Notes under the pieces: model-generated
What the model was told of the DNA's origin: nothing
The model's input: the letters and a program-made list of their open reading frames with translations, nothing else
The model's database searches: none
Part shown: one piece after another, positions 54,615-63,045 of the stretch
How positions within the stretch are numbered: the stretch's first letter is position 1
How the letters are laid out: each line of letters begins with the position of its first letter
Made by a program: the position numbers and the translations under genes
Assembly (NCBI GenBank): GCA_018368345.1
Contig: JAGZEK010000011.1
Coordinates: 1-64,000 of the forward strand
From: Collinsella sp.
Lineage (GTDB): Bacteria; Actinomycetota; Coriobacteriia; Coriobacteriales; Coriobacteriaceae
Direction: 5' to 3'
Length of the DNA stretch: 64,000 bases

Positions 54615-54636
54615 GCCCAAAAAGGAGGAGACAAGC

Positions 54637-54930
54637 ATGTCGTCTTTGAAGCCGCTTGCAGATCGTGTTCTGGTCAAGCCCGACGAGGCCGAGCAGAAGA
54701 CCGCTTCTGGTCTGTATATCGCTAGCAACGCCCAGGAGAAGCCGCAGCGCGGCACCATCGTTGCCGTTGGCGCCGGCAAGGTCAACGACAAGGGTGAGCG
54801 CATCCCCATGGACGTCAAGGTCGGTGACGTTGTCATCTATGGTAAGTTCGGTGGCAACGAGGTCAAGGTCGACGGCGAGAAGTATCTGCTGATGCGCGCC
54901 GACGACATCTACGCTGTCGTCGAGGCCTAG
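54637..54930 (+). CDS. groES: Co-chaperonin GroES
   Basis: 97-aa chaperonin lid that caps GroEL. MSSLKPLADRVLVKPDEAEQ start, mobile loop ASGLYIASNAQEKPQRGTIV, GDVVIYGKFGGNEVKVDGEKYLLMRADDIYAVV. A strong AAGGAGG box precedes it. It is separated from groEL by 96 nt and probably co-transcribed. Confidence 0.97.
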   Translation: MSSLKPLADRVLVKPDEAEQKTASGLYIASNAQEKPQRGTIVAVGAGKVNDKGERIPMDVKVGDVVIYGKFGGNEVKVDGEKYLLMRADDIYAVVEA

Positions 54931-55026
54931 TCTCGTCAGAATCTCTGATTCGTCTTTGAACGCGCCCGCCGCATAGGACTCGGAAGCGGCGACGCGAGTC
55001 ACATTTCTTTTGGAGGATTACCTACC

Positions 55027-56664
55027 ATGGCAAAGAACATTACGTTCAACACCGATGCCCGCGCTAAGCTCGCCAAGGGCGTCAACACCCTGGCCGACGC
55101 CGTTACCGTCACCATGGGCCCCAAGGGCCGCTACGTTGCGCTGCAGCGCACGTTCGGTGCCCCGACCATCACCAACGACGGCGTTTCTGTCGCTAAGGAG
55201 ATTGAGCTCGAGGACAACATCGAGAACATGGGCGCCCAGCTGGTGAAGGAGGTCGCCACCAAGACCAACGACACCGTGGGTGACGGCACCACCACCGCAA
55301 CCCTGCTCGCCCAGGCCATCGTCAACGACGGCCTGCGCAACGTCGCCGCTGGCGCCAACCCGCTGGCCATCCGTCGCGGCATCGACAAGGCCGTCAACGC
55401 CGCCGTCGCCGAGATGAAGAAGCAGGCCAAGCCGGTCGAGACCAAGGAGCAGATTGCTTCCGTCGGTACCATCTCTGCCGGTGACCCCGAGGTCGGCGAG
55501 AAGATCGCCGAGGCCATGGAGGTCGTGGGCAAGGACGGCGTCATCACCGTCGAGGATTCCCAGACGTTCGACATCCAGATCGACACCGTCGAGGGCATGC
55601 AGTTCGACAAGGGCTATGTCTCCGCTTACTTCGTCACGGACAACGACCGCATGGAGGCCGTGATGAAGGATCCGTACATCCTCATCACCGACCAGAAGAT
55701 CTCCAGCGTCCAGGACATCATGCCCGTTCTCGAGGCTGTCCAGCGCGCTGGCCGTGGCCTGCTCATCATCGCTGAGGACATCGATGGCGAGGCTCTGCCT
55801 ACCCTGGTCCTCAACAAGATCCGTGGCGCCCTCAACGTCTGCGCCGTCAAGGCCCCGGGCTACGGCGATCGCCGCAAGCGCATCCTGGAGGACATCGCCG
55901 TCCTCACCGGTGGCCAGGCTGCCCTGGACGAGCTGGGCGTGAAGGTCGCTGACATCACCGCCGATATGCTCGGTACCGCTAAGTCCGTCACCATCTCCAA
56001 GGACAACACCGTCGTCGTCGGCGGTGCTGGCTCCAAGGAGGCCATCGACGCCCGTATCGCTCAGATCAAGGGCGAGATGGAGAACACCACCTCTGACTTC
56101 GACCGTGAGAAGCTCCAGGAGCGCCTGGCCAAGCTCTCCGGTGGCGTTGCCGTCATCAAGGTCGGCGCTGCTACCGAGTCCGAGCTCAAGGAGATCAAGC
56201 ACCGCGTCGAGGACGCCCTGCAGGCTACCCGTGCTGCTGTCGAGGAGGGCATTGTCGCCGGCGGCGGCGTCGCCTTCATGGACGCTGCTCCTGCGCTCGA
56301 CGCCGTTGAGCTTGACGACCCCGAGGAGAAGATCGGCGTCGACATCGTCAAGAAGGCTCTGACTGCTCCGGTCGCCACCATCGCCAAGAACGCTGGCTTT
56401 GAGGGCGCCGTCGTGGTCGACAAGGTTGCCGAGCTGCCCGCCGGCCAGGGTCTCAACTCTGCCAACGGCGAGTGGGGCGACATGATCGAGATGGGCGTCC
56501 TCGACCCCGTCAAGGTCAGCCGCGTCACCCTGCAGAACGCTGCTTCTGTCGCCAGCCTGATTCTTATCACCGAGGCTACCGTCTCCGATGTGCCCAAGAA
56601 CACTCAGCTTGAGGACGCTATCGCTGCTGCTACCGCTGGTCAGCAGGGCGGCGGTATGTACTAA
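55027..56664 (+). CDS. groEL: Chaperonin GroEL
   Basis: 60-kDa ATP-dependent folding chaperonin, 545 aa, cytosolic double ring. Motifs: TVTMGPKGRYVAL (ATP loop), VGDGTTTATLLA (catalytic Asp), EGIVAGGGVAFMDAAP and the C-terminal GQQGGGMY, a short form of the GGM tail. GGAGGATTACCTACC precedes ATG. Codon use is strongly biased to C-ending codons, as expected for a highly expressed gene. Element B starts 26 nt after the stop. Confidence 0.97.
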   Translation: MAKNITFNTDARAKLAKGVNTLADAVTVTMGPKGRYVALQRTFGAPTITNDGVSVAKEIELEDNIENMGAQLVKEVATKTNDTVGDGTTTATLLAQAIVNDGLRNVAAGANPLAIRRGIDKAVNAAVAEMKKQAKPVETKEQIASVGTISAGDPEVGEKIAEAMEVVGKDGVITVEDSQTFDIQIDTVEGMQFDKGYVSAYFVTDNDRMEAVMKDPYILITDQKISSVQDIMPVLEAVQRAGRGLLIIAEDIDGEALPTLVLNKIRGALNVCAVKAPGYGDRRKRILEDIAVLTGGQAALDELGVKVADITADMLGTAKSVTISKDNTVVVGGAGSKEAIDARIAQIKGEMENTTSDFDREKLQERLAKLSGGVAVIKVGAATESELKEIKHRVEDALQATRAAVEEGIVAGGGVAFMDAAPALDAVELDDPEEKIGVDIVKKALTAPVATIAKNAGFEGAVVVDKVAELPAGQGLNSANGEWGDMIEMGVLDPVKVSRVTLQNAASVASLILITEATVSDVPKNTQLEDAIAAATAGQQGGGMY

Positions 56665-56690
56665 GGCCGACAAGGTCTAGAACTCCCACC

Positions 56691-56835
56691 GGGAATCCGG
56701 GGGCGTGACGGGGGCTTCTCTCCGGAACGTCCTCGGACATGCAAAGAGGCTCCGCATCGCGCTTCGCGCTGCGGAGCCTCTTTGCGTCCTGCGGAATGTT
56801 CCGGAGAGAAGCCCCCGTCACGCCCCCGGATTCCC
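56691..56835. repeat. Long palindromic element B (145 bp)
   Basis: Perfect 38-bp outer arms (56691-56728 with 56798-56835), linker GTCCTCGGACAT (56729-56740), perfect 16-bp inner arms GCAAAGAGGCTCCGCA (56741-56756 with 56770-56785), loop TCGCGCTTCGCGC (56757-56769) and linker GTCCTGCGGAAT (56786-56797). Linkers and loop match element A; arms do not. Confidence 0.9.
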
Positions 56836-56895
56836 TGCGTTTACGGCCTTGAGGTCGGCGGGCGGAGAAGGACGTGGTCGATAGGGATACGTGTC

Positions 56896-57053
56896 CCCTT
56901 CGCTGTTTCGCGCTTTGCGCGAAAGGCGCGCTACTTTGGGATGGATGGGGAACGTGGTTGTTGCGGTGGCTTTTCCCTTTTGCTGTTTCGCGGCTTTGCC
57001 GCGAAAAGCGCAGCACTTTGGGATGGGCGGGTACGTTATTGTCGCGCTGCTCT
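56896..57053 (+). repeat. Two tandem ~79-nt repeats with compensating hairpins
   Basis: Copy 1 starts at 56896 and copy 2 at 56975. Shared blocks are GCTGTTTCGCG, GCGAAA and ACTTTGGGATGG. The stems differ but still pair: TTTCGCG-CTTTG-CGCGAAA in copy 1 and TTTCGCGGC-TTT-GCCGCGAAA in copy 2. Confidence 0.7.
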
Positions 57054-57141
57054 GTCCCGGCCGCATTTCTAGAGCGTTTCCCCCGCCATAAATTACCCTT
57101 GGCATACTTGCGCGAAAGCCTACTGGTGCTACACTTGCAAT

Positions 57142-57329
57142 TGCTGTTTCAGGGCGGGGTGAAATTCCCCACTGGCGGTAAATCGGGCGGTGCTAAAGGG
57201 GTGCCGTGGCGCAGGCGAGGTGCCTGCGGCCGAGCCGATGAGTCCGCGACCCGTGTGTGCGTTGGTTCGCATGCCGGCTGAACTGGTGAGATCCCAGTAC
57301 CAACGGTTAGAGTCCGGATGAAAGAGGCA
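57142..57329 (+). ncRNA. FMN riboswitch (RFN element)
   Basis: Conserved segments in order: AGGGCGGGGTGAAATTCCCC, ACTGGCGGTAA, GAGTCCGCGACCCG, GGCTGAACTGGTGAGATCCC, AGTACCAACGGTTAGAGTCC and GGATGAAAGAGGC. P1 forms from TGC..TTTCA (57142-57151) and TGAAA..GCA (57319-57329). The ribU ribosome-binding region (AGGTGATC) starts at 57329, so FMN binding probably blocks translation initiation; there is no room for a separate terminator. Confidence 0.96.
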
Positions 57330-57338
57330 GGTGATCTT

Positions 57339-57929
57339 ATGTCTGAACAGTCGCAGCATATCCATTTTGAGAACACGAATAGGTGGAGCACCAAACAGCT
57401 CGTTACCATGGCGCTGATGTGTGCCTTGGGCGCCCTGTTTATGTACGTGCAGCTGCCTATCCTTCCTTCGGCGCCGTTTTTGACGTATGACCCGTCGCTG
57501 GTGCCGGCGATGGTGTGCGGTTTTGCGTATGGTCCTGGCGCCGGTACTGCTGTTGCCGCTATGGCGATTGTTATCCATGCGCTTACCACGGGCGATTGGG
57601 TCGGCGCACTTATGAACCTGGTTGCTACGCTGGGCTACATTCTGCCCGCGGCTATCGTGTACCAGAAGATGCATACCTATAAGGGTGCCGTGATTGGTCT
57701 GGTGCTCGGCGTCATTGCCGCTACGGCGTTGTCTATGGTCGCAAACCTTACCATTGGCGTATGGTTCTGGTATGGCTCGGTCGATGTGATCGCCCCGCTT
57801 ATGATTCCTGCCGTGCTGCCGTTCAACCTTATCAAGACCGTGCTTAACTCGGTGTTGACGCTAGCGGTGTATAAAGCAGTCTCCAACCTCATCACGCCTA
57901 AAAAGGACCAGGTCAAAGGCCGCGCATGA
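57339..57929 (+). CDS. ribU: ECF riboflavin transporter substrate-binding subunit RibU
   Basis: 196 aa. Start ATG 57339 (MSEQSQHIHF) follows AGGTGATCTT; the ATG at 57318 lies inside the riboswitch and is unlikely. Five or six membrane segments form the S-component (WSTKQLVTMALMCALGALFMYVQLPILPSAPFLTYDPSLVPAMVCG). The FMN riboswitch upstream sets the substrate as riboflavin or a flavin. It overlaps the ECF ATPase gene by 4 nt. Confidence 0.93.
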   Translation: MSEQSQHIHFENTNRWSTKQLVTMALMCALGALFMYVQLPILPSAPFLTYDPSLVPAMVCGFAYGPGAGTAVAAMAIVIHALTTGDWVGALMNLVATLGYILPAAIVYQKMHTYKGAVIGLVLGVIAATALSMVANLTIGVWFWYGSVDVIAPLMIPAVLPFNLIKTVLNSVLTLAVYKAVSNLITPKKDQVKGRA

Positions 57930-59830
57930 TTGAGTGTCGGGGCGTTTCCTTTAGCTATGACGGTGCCGTGTCGGCGCTCGACGGTGTCGATCTGAACATC
58001 GAGGACGGGGAGTTTTTCTGCATCCTCGGTGGCAATGGGTCGGGCAAGTCGACGTTTGCCAAGCATCTGAATGCGCTGCTGCAGCCCGATGCGGGCACGG
58101 TACGTATCAACGGTATGGATGCGTCCGATCCCGAGCTGGTCTACGACATTCGTTCGACCGCAGGCATGGTGTTCCAGAATCCCGACGACCGGCTGGTGGC
58201 AACGCTTGTCGAAGATGACGTTGCGTTCGGTCCCGAAAACCTTGGCGTTCCATCGGCGCAAATTGCGCAGCGCGTACGCGAGGCGCTGAAGGGCGTGGGC
58301 CTGGTGGGCTTTGAGCGCCACGAGACCCATGCGCTCTCGGGTGGCCAAAAGCAACGCGTGGCGCTTGCTGGCGTGCTTGCCATGGAACCGCGCGTGCTCA
58401 TCTTGGATGAGGCTTCCTCGATGCTCGATCCGCGTGGACGCAAGGGCCTCATGAAGGCTTGTCGCGCGTTGCATGATCGTGGCATGACCATCGTGATGAT
58501 TACGCACTTTATGGAAGAGGCCGCCGAGGCCGATCGTGTCGCGGTGTTTCGGGCGGGGCGCGTTGCCATGCTCGGTACGCCCGAGGAAATCTTGACACGG
58601 GCGGACGAACTTGCGCAGTTCAACCTGGATATGCCGGCGTCGTGCTGCTTGGGCACGGCGCTTCGTGCGAAGGGCGTGCCCGTTCATGCGCAGGTGCGCG
58701 AGGTGGATATGGTCGCCGAGGTTGCGCAGGTATATGCCGACCGGAGTGAGGCGGGCACCGCGGGGCAGCCTTCCGCGTTCCAGTCGGAAATCGCTGACGG
58801 CACTATTCCGGCAGACAACGAGGACAACGCGTCGGAGCCTGTTATCGAGCTATCTCATGTTTCGTACAGTTATTCGCTCAGCCCGCGCGAGCGCCGTCGC
58901 TGGCATAAGCGCTCGGCCGCTGCGGGCAAATCGAACAAACAGGCTCTTTGGGGAAACGACCCCAGGAGTCCGTGGGCACTGCGTGATGTATCGCTGACGG
59001 TGCGTCGTGGCGAGTTCCTGGGGCTAGCGGGCCATACCGGTTCGGGTAAATCCACACTGGTCCAGCACCTCAACGGATTAATCCGCCCGCAGGAGGGGAG
59101 CGTTTGCGCGTTGGGGCTCGACTTGGTAAACAAGAAAGATGCCGCCGCGGTTAAGGCAAAGGTCGGCGTGGTGTTTCAGTATCCAGAGCGTCAGCTGTTT
59201 GCCGAGACCGTGGCGCAGGACGTGGCGTTTGGTCCGCGTAACCTTGGCTTGTCGCAGGCCGAGGTCGCCCGCCGCGTTGAGTCATCGCTCGCGCGCGTGG
59301 GCCTCGACCTGGCTACGGTGGGCGACAAGAACCCCTTTGAGCTCTCCGGCGGGCAGCAGCGGCGCGTGGCGTTTGCTGGCGTGCTTGCCATGGAGCCCGA
59401 GGTCCTGGTGCTCGATGAGCCCATGGCAGGGCTCGATCCGGCGGCGCGCAGTGATTTCCTGGAGCTCATCGATCGGCTTCACCATGGGGGCCTGACCGTC
59501 GTCATGGTCTCGCACAGTATGGATGACCTTGCCAATTGCTGCGACCGTATTGTCGTGATGAACGAGGGCGAGGTGTTTGCCGAGGGCAGGCCCGCTCAGG
59601 TTTTTGCGCATGCCGATGAGCTTAAATCAATCGGCTTGGGTGTTCCCGCTGCCCAGCGCATGGCGCTGGCGCTTGCGAAGGCAGGCGTGCCGCTGCGCTT
59701 TGACGGCCTCTATACGGTTGAGTCGCTGACAGACGAGTTGGTGGACCTGCTAATCGGTCGCTCGGACGGTCCTTCTAACGTCGCGGACATTGCTAAATCC
59801 AAGACGGTCGCGCGAGAGGAGGGCTGCTAA
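57926..59830 (+). CDS. Fused ECF transporter ATPase (EcfA1-EcfA2 in one chain)
   Basis: 634 aa with two full ABC domains. Domain 1 (~1-235): GGNGSGKST, VFQNPDDRLVATLVEDDVAFG, LSGGQKQR, LILDEASSMLD. Domain 2 (~310-560): GHTGSGKST, VFQYPERQLFAETVAQDVAFG, LSGGQQRR, VLVLDEPMAGLDP. The NPDDRL/YPERQL Q-loop motifs are diagnostic of ECF ATPases. Normally these are two genes; here they are joined by a ~75-residue acidic linker. It powers RibU/EcfT. Confidence 0.93.
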   Translation: MIECRGVSFSYDGAVSALDGVDLNIEDGEFFCILGGNGSGKSTFAKHLNALLQPDAGTVRINGMDASDPELVYDIRSTAGMVFQNPDDRLVATLVEDDVAFGPENLGVPSAQIAQRVREALKGVGLVGFERHETHALSGGQKQRVALAGVLAMEPRVLILDEASSMLDPRGRKGLMKACRALHDRGMTIVMITHFMEEAAEADRVAVFRAGRVAMLGTPEEILTRADELAQFNLDMPASCCLGTALRAKGVPVHAQVREVDMVAEVAQVYADRSEAGTAGQPSAFQSEIADGTIPADNEDNASEPVIELSHVSYSYSLSPRERRRWHKRSAAAGKSNKQALWGNDPRSPWALRDVSLTVRRGEFLGLAGHTGSGKSTLVQHLNGLIRPQEGSVCALGLDLVNKKDAAAVKAKVGVVFQYPERQLFAETVAQDVAFGPRNLGLSQAEVARRVESSLARVGLDLATVGDKNPFELSGGQQRRVAFAGVLAMEPEVLVLDEPMAGLDPAARSDFLELIDRLHHGGLTVVMVSHSMDDLANCCDRIVVMNEGEVFAEGRPAQVFAHADELKSIGLGVPAAQRMALALAKAGVPLRFDGLYTVESLTDELVDLLIGRSDGPSNVADIAKSKTVAREEGC

Positions 59831-60630
59831 TGGAGGCGTTTTCGTTTGGCAGCTACTATCCCGGCGATAGTGCAATCCACCGCCTGGACCCGCGAACTAA
59901 GTTGCTCTTGGGCTTTGTGTTTCTGATCACGACGCTCACGGTCAGTAGCTTCCGCGGACTGGTCCCGGTCGCAATCTTCGTTGTCCTGATCTATACCGTG
60001 TCTCGGGTGCCGGCTCGTCGCGTCCTGTCATCGATGGCGCCGCTGCTGGCGATCGTCGCGGTGGTCGCGGTGCTCAACCTGTTTTCCGACCAGAGCGGGC
60101 GCATCCTGTGGCAGCTCGGCTTTTTGCAGATAAGCGAGGGCTCGCTGCATTCCGCTGCCTTTATGGCGTGCCGCCTGACCTTGATGATGGCCGGTATGAG
60201 CGCTATCACGCTCACCACACCGACGCTCGACCTCACCGCGGGTTTTGAGCGCCTGCTCGCGCCGTTTGCGCGTGTGGGACTTCCTGCGCACGAGCTCGGT
60301 ATGATCATGGGTATCGCGCTGCGCTTTATGCCGCAGTTTGCCACCGAGATGAAGCAGACGGCCGATGCGCAGGCGAGCCGCGGTGCGCGCGTGACGGGAG
60401 GCCCGCTCGGCGGCGTGCGTATGCTCGGCAGTGTGGCGATTCCGCTGTTCACGGGCGTGTTCCGTCATGCCGAGACGTTGTCTGCCGCCATGGATGCCCG
60501 TTGCTATCATGGCGAGCAGGGCCGCACGCGTCTGCATGCGCTTGCATTTGGCCGCGGCGATGCGTTGGCGGCGGTGGTGACGGCGTTGCTGCTCATCTGC
60601 GTCATCGTCATCAATCTTCAACTTGTTTAG
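59830..60630 (+). CDS. ecfT: ECF transporter transmembrane subunit EcfT
   Basis: 266-aa membrane scaffold coupling the ATPase to RibU. About six membrane segments. The two cytoplasmic coupling helices with Ala-Arg-Gly-type motifs are visible as AQASRGARV (~180) and MDARCYHGEQGRT (~220). The start overlaps the ATPase stop by one base (TAATG). Completes a dedicated riboswitch-controlled riboflavin ECF operon. Confidence 0.93.
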   Translation: MEAFSFGSYYPGDSAIHRLDPRTKLLLGFVFLITTLTVSSFRGLVPVAIFVVLIYTVSRVPARRVLSSMAPLLAIVAVVAVLNLFSDQSGRILWQLGFLQISEGSLHSAAFMACRLTLMMAGMSAITLTTPTLDLTAGFERLLAPFARVGLPAHELGMIMGIALRFMPQFATEMKQTADAQASRGARVTGGPLGGVRMLGSVAIPLFTGVFRHAETLSAAMDARCYHGEQGRTRLHALAFGRGDALAAVVTALLLICVIVINLQLV

Positions 60631-60660
60631 GCGCGATTCGAGTGCAGGAAAGGGGTCCCT

Positions 60661-61107
60661 ATGACCGACAACGACCGCACGGCGCAGCTCGAGCGCGCCT
60701 GTTCGTATCTTAGGCGTATTCCGGCGTGGTATCTCGCCACGATTGACGTGACGGACGGACATCAGCCGCGCGTGAGGCCGTTTTCGTTTGCCATGGTCGA
60801 TGATGGCAAGCTGTGGTTTTGCACCTCGCGCGATAAGGACGTGTGGGCCGAGCTTAGCGCGAACCCCAAGTTTGAGGTTTCGGGTTGGAAACCGGGGGAG
60901 TGTTGGATTGTGCTGACTGGCGAGGCCGCGCTCGAGGACGACGCGGTCGTGAGCGACCGGGTGCGCCAAGCCGGCTTTAAGCACATGGTGGGCATCGGAG
61001 AAGACCACGAGGGCGCCAACGACGGTCGCCTTGCGTTTTTCTCGGTGCGCAATATCGCCGCCCGCTTCTGTGATATCGACGGCAGCGAGGAGCGCCTGGA
61101 GCTTTAG
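60661..61107 (+). CDS. Pyridoxamine-5'-phosphate-oxidase-like flavin-binding protein (copy 1)
   Basis: 148 aa, split-barrel FMN-binding fold. Motifs: IPAWYLATID, PRVRPFSFAMVDDGKLWFCTS, KDVWAELSANPKFEVSGW. Such small proteins bind FMN, F420 or heme-type ligands; the reaction is unknown. It lies 30 nt after ecfT with AGGAAAGGGG upstream and may belong to the FMN-controlled transcript. A paralogue follows immediately. Confidence 0.85.
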   Translation: MTDNDRTAQLERACSYLRRIPAWYLATIDVTDGHQPRVRPFSFAMVDDGKLWFCTSRDKDVWAELSANPKFEVSGWKPGECWIVLTGEAALEDDAVVSDRVRQAGFKHMVGIGEDHEGANDGRLAFFSVRNIAARFCDIDGSEERLEL

Positions 61108-61161
61108 CCCTAGGGTAGCTAAAACAGCCCCGACCCAAAAAGACTAGTGCCAGGAGGACAC

Positions 61162-61572
61162 ATGGACGGATTGAATACGGTGTTGGAGTATCTGACGTCG
61201 GTGCCGGCATGGTATTTGGCGACGAGCGTTGACGGACAGCCGCATGTGCGTCCGTTTTCGTTTGCGCAGATCCAGGACGACAAGCTGTGGTTTGTAACGG
61301 CGCGCACCAAAGACGTGTGGCAAGAGCTGTTGCAAAATCAACGCTTTGAGGCCACGAGTTGGTGGCCGGGCCATGGCTGGCTCATCTTGCGCGGGCGCGC
61401 GGGTCTGGATGACCAAGCCGCTCCCGATATGCGCGAGGCGGGCTGGAAGCACCTGGAGTGCCTAGGCGAGCACTACGAGGGCGCAGACGATCCCACGCTC
61501 GTCTTCTTTAGCGCGGAGGAACCCGAGGCCTTTGTCTGCAACCATGACGAATGGGTGCCGGTCGAGCTCTAA
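61162..61572 (+). CDS. Pyridoxamine-5'-phosphate-oxidase-like flavin-binding protein (copy 2)
   Basis: 136 aa. ATG 61162 (MDGLNTVLEYL) has AGGAGG five nucleotides upstream. Clear paralogue of the preceding gene (VPAWYLATSVDGQPHVRPFS, DDKLWFVTARTKDVWQELLQ), so the pair arose by tandem duplication. Same fold and probable FMN binding; function unknown. Confidence 0.85.
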   Translation: MDGLNTVLEYLTSVPAWYLATSVDGQPHVRPFSFAQIQDDKLWFVTARTKDVWQELLQNQRFEATSWWPGHGWLILRGRAGLDDQAAPDMREAGWKHLECLGEHYEGADDPTLVFFSAEEPEAFVCNHDEWVPVEL

Positions 61573-61718
61573 ACGAGTCTCTCAGCAAGCTTCGACAATT
61601 CAAATTCTCGCATGTAGCGGGCCCCCACATTGCAACGTCACCGTAAGGTGCACTGGGCAATATGGGGCCCGTATTCATTTGTCAATTCCTTCGCGTGAAT
61701 GTGTCGGGACTGTTTCAA

Positions 61719-61753
61719 TGCATGAATATGCAAAAGATTTGCGTATATATGCA
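61719..61753 (+). promoter_or_regulatory. Tandem ArgR-type boxes upstream of argC
   Basis: TGCATGAATATGCA (61719-61732) and TGCGTATATATGCA (61740-61753), centres exactly 21 bp apart, the spacing of paired ARG boxes. Expected to bind arginine-loaded ArgR and repress argC and argJ. Recognised by pattern. Confidence 0.7.
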
Positions 61754-61838
61754 TCTTTTGGTGCTAAAGTTTCAACCCACTTCATAACGACGGCTGCGGG
61801 ATGCGCATTGGTGCATAACTGCAGACAAGGAGTCTGAT

Positions 61839-62909
61839 ATGTCATTAAAGGTTGGAATCGTCGGTGCGGCTGGATATGCCGGTGCCGAGCTCATTCGCCT
61901 CGTCCTCGGTCATCCCGAGTTTGAACTTGCTGCCATTACGTCCAACGCCGATGCCGGCCAGCCGTTGTCTGCGGTGTACCCGAGCTTCGCCGGCGTAAGC
62001 GATCTTGTCTTCACGACGCACGATGCCCCCGAGCTCAAGAACTGCGATGCGGTCTTTTTGGCCGTGCCGCACACGGCTGCCATGGCACAGGTGCCCGCCC
62101 TGCTTGCCGCGGGAGTCTCCTGCATTGACCTCTCGGCCGACTATCGCCTGAGCGATCCGGCCACCTTTGAGACCTGGTATGCCGCCGAGCACACGAGCCC
62201 CGAGCTGCTCAAGAGCCGCGCCTTTGGTCTGCCCGAGCTGTTTTGCCAGGATTTGGAGACCGCTGCATCCGACCACGCCGACGGCAAGCCCGTACTGGTC
62301 GCCTGCGCCGGTTGCTATCCCACCGCAACGAGCCTTGCCGCCGCGCCTGCCGTGCGCGCCGGCTGGGTTGCCCAGAGCGGCCCCGTGATCGTTGACGCTA
62401 TCAGCGGCGTAACGGGTGCCGGTAAGTCCTGCAACGCCCGTACGCATTTTTGCAGCGCAGACGAAAACCTGGAGGCCTATGGCGTGGGCAAGCATCGCCA
62501 TACGCCCGAAATCGAGCAAATTCTGGGCCTGACCGACCGCGTCGTCTTTACTCCGCACTTAGCACCGCTCAAACGCGGCCTGCTTTCCACGGTGACGATG
62601 CCGCTCGCGCCGCAGGCTCTCGACACGCTGACCCTTGAGGACGTCGTCGACCATTACAAGAAGTTCTACGCCGGTCGCACCTTTGTGCGCGTGCTCGATG
62701 CCGGCCAGCAGCCCAAGACGGCTTCGGTCGTCGGTACCAACGCTGCCCAGATCGGTCTTGCGCTCAACAAGCGCGCGGGCGTGCTGGTGGCGACGGGCGC
62801 TATCGACAATTTGTGCAAGGGTGCCGCGGGCCAGGCGGTCCAGTGTGCCAACATCGTCTTTGGTTTTGACGAGCGACGAGGCTTGCCCACAGTGGCGTGC
62901 CCGGTGTAG
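61839..62909 (+). CDS. argC: N-acetyl-gamma-glutamyl-phosphate reductase
   Basis: Third step of arginine synthesis: NADPH reduction of N-acetylglutamyl phosphate to the semialdehyde. 356 aa, cytosolic. GIVGAAGYAGAELIRL (NADP loop), catalytic Cys in ACAGCYPTATSL (~160), GVTGAGKS, HTPEIEQ and GQAVQCANI near the end. AAGGAG precedes the start. First gene behind the ArgR-like boxes; argJ follows 136 nt later. Confidence 0.95.
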   Translation: MSLKVGIVGAAGYAGAELIRLVLGHPEFELAAITSNADAGQPLSAVYPSFAGVSDLVFTTHDAPELKNCDAVFLAVPHTAAMAQVPALLAAGVSCIDLSADYRLSDPATFETWYAAEHTSPELLKSRAFGLPELFCQDLETAASDHADGKPVLVACAGCYPTATSLAAAPAVRAGWVAQSGPVIVDAISGVTGAGKSCNARTHFCSADENLEAYGVGKHRHTPEIEQILGLTDRVVFTPHLAPLKRGLLSTVTMPLAPQALDTLTLEDVVDHYKKFYAGRTFVRVLDAGQQPKTASVVGTNAAQIGLALNKRAGVLVATGAIDNLCKGAAGQAVQCANIVFGFDERRGLPTVACPV

Positions 62910-63045
62910 CACATTCGATTGTTAACGATTTGGTAGTCGGGCATCGAGTGGGGCGCCACTCTTAAGCTAGTCTCATGATCACGACTGGCATGGCGCACCA
63001 ACCGATGTCCGCTTTTTTTGTTTGACATAAGGAGTCATAAAGACG

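Larger units (their letters stand above)
56665..57141. other. 477-nt gene-free region between groEL and the FMN riboswitch
   Basis: It contains the palindromic element B (56691-56835) and a pair of ~79-nt tandem repeats (56896-57053). ORFs across it are GC-driven and lack boxes. A possible promoter for the riboflavin operon lies at its 3' end (TTGCGC near 57108 and TACACT near 57130). Confidence 0.7.

Noticed and set aside
54484..54636. CIRCE element upstream of groES
   Set aside because: The sequence was read on both strands; no TTAGCACTC/GAGTGCTAA or close variant is present.
57318..57338. ATG at 57318 as the start of ribU
   Set aside because: It lies within the conserved 3' end of the FMN aptamer (GGATGAAAG); ATG 57339 has its own ribosome-binding site.
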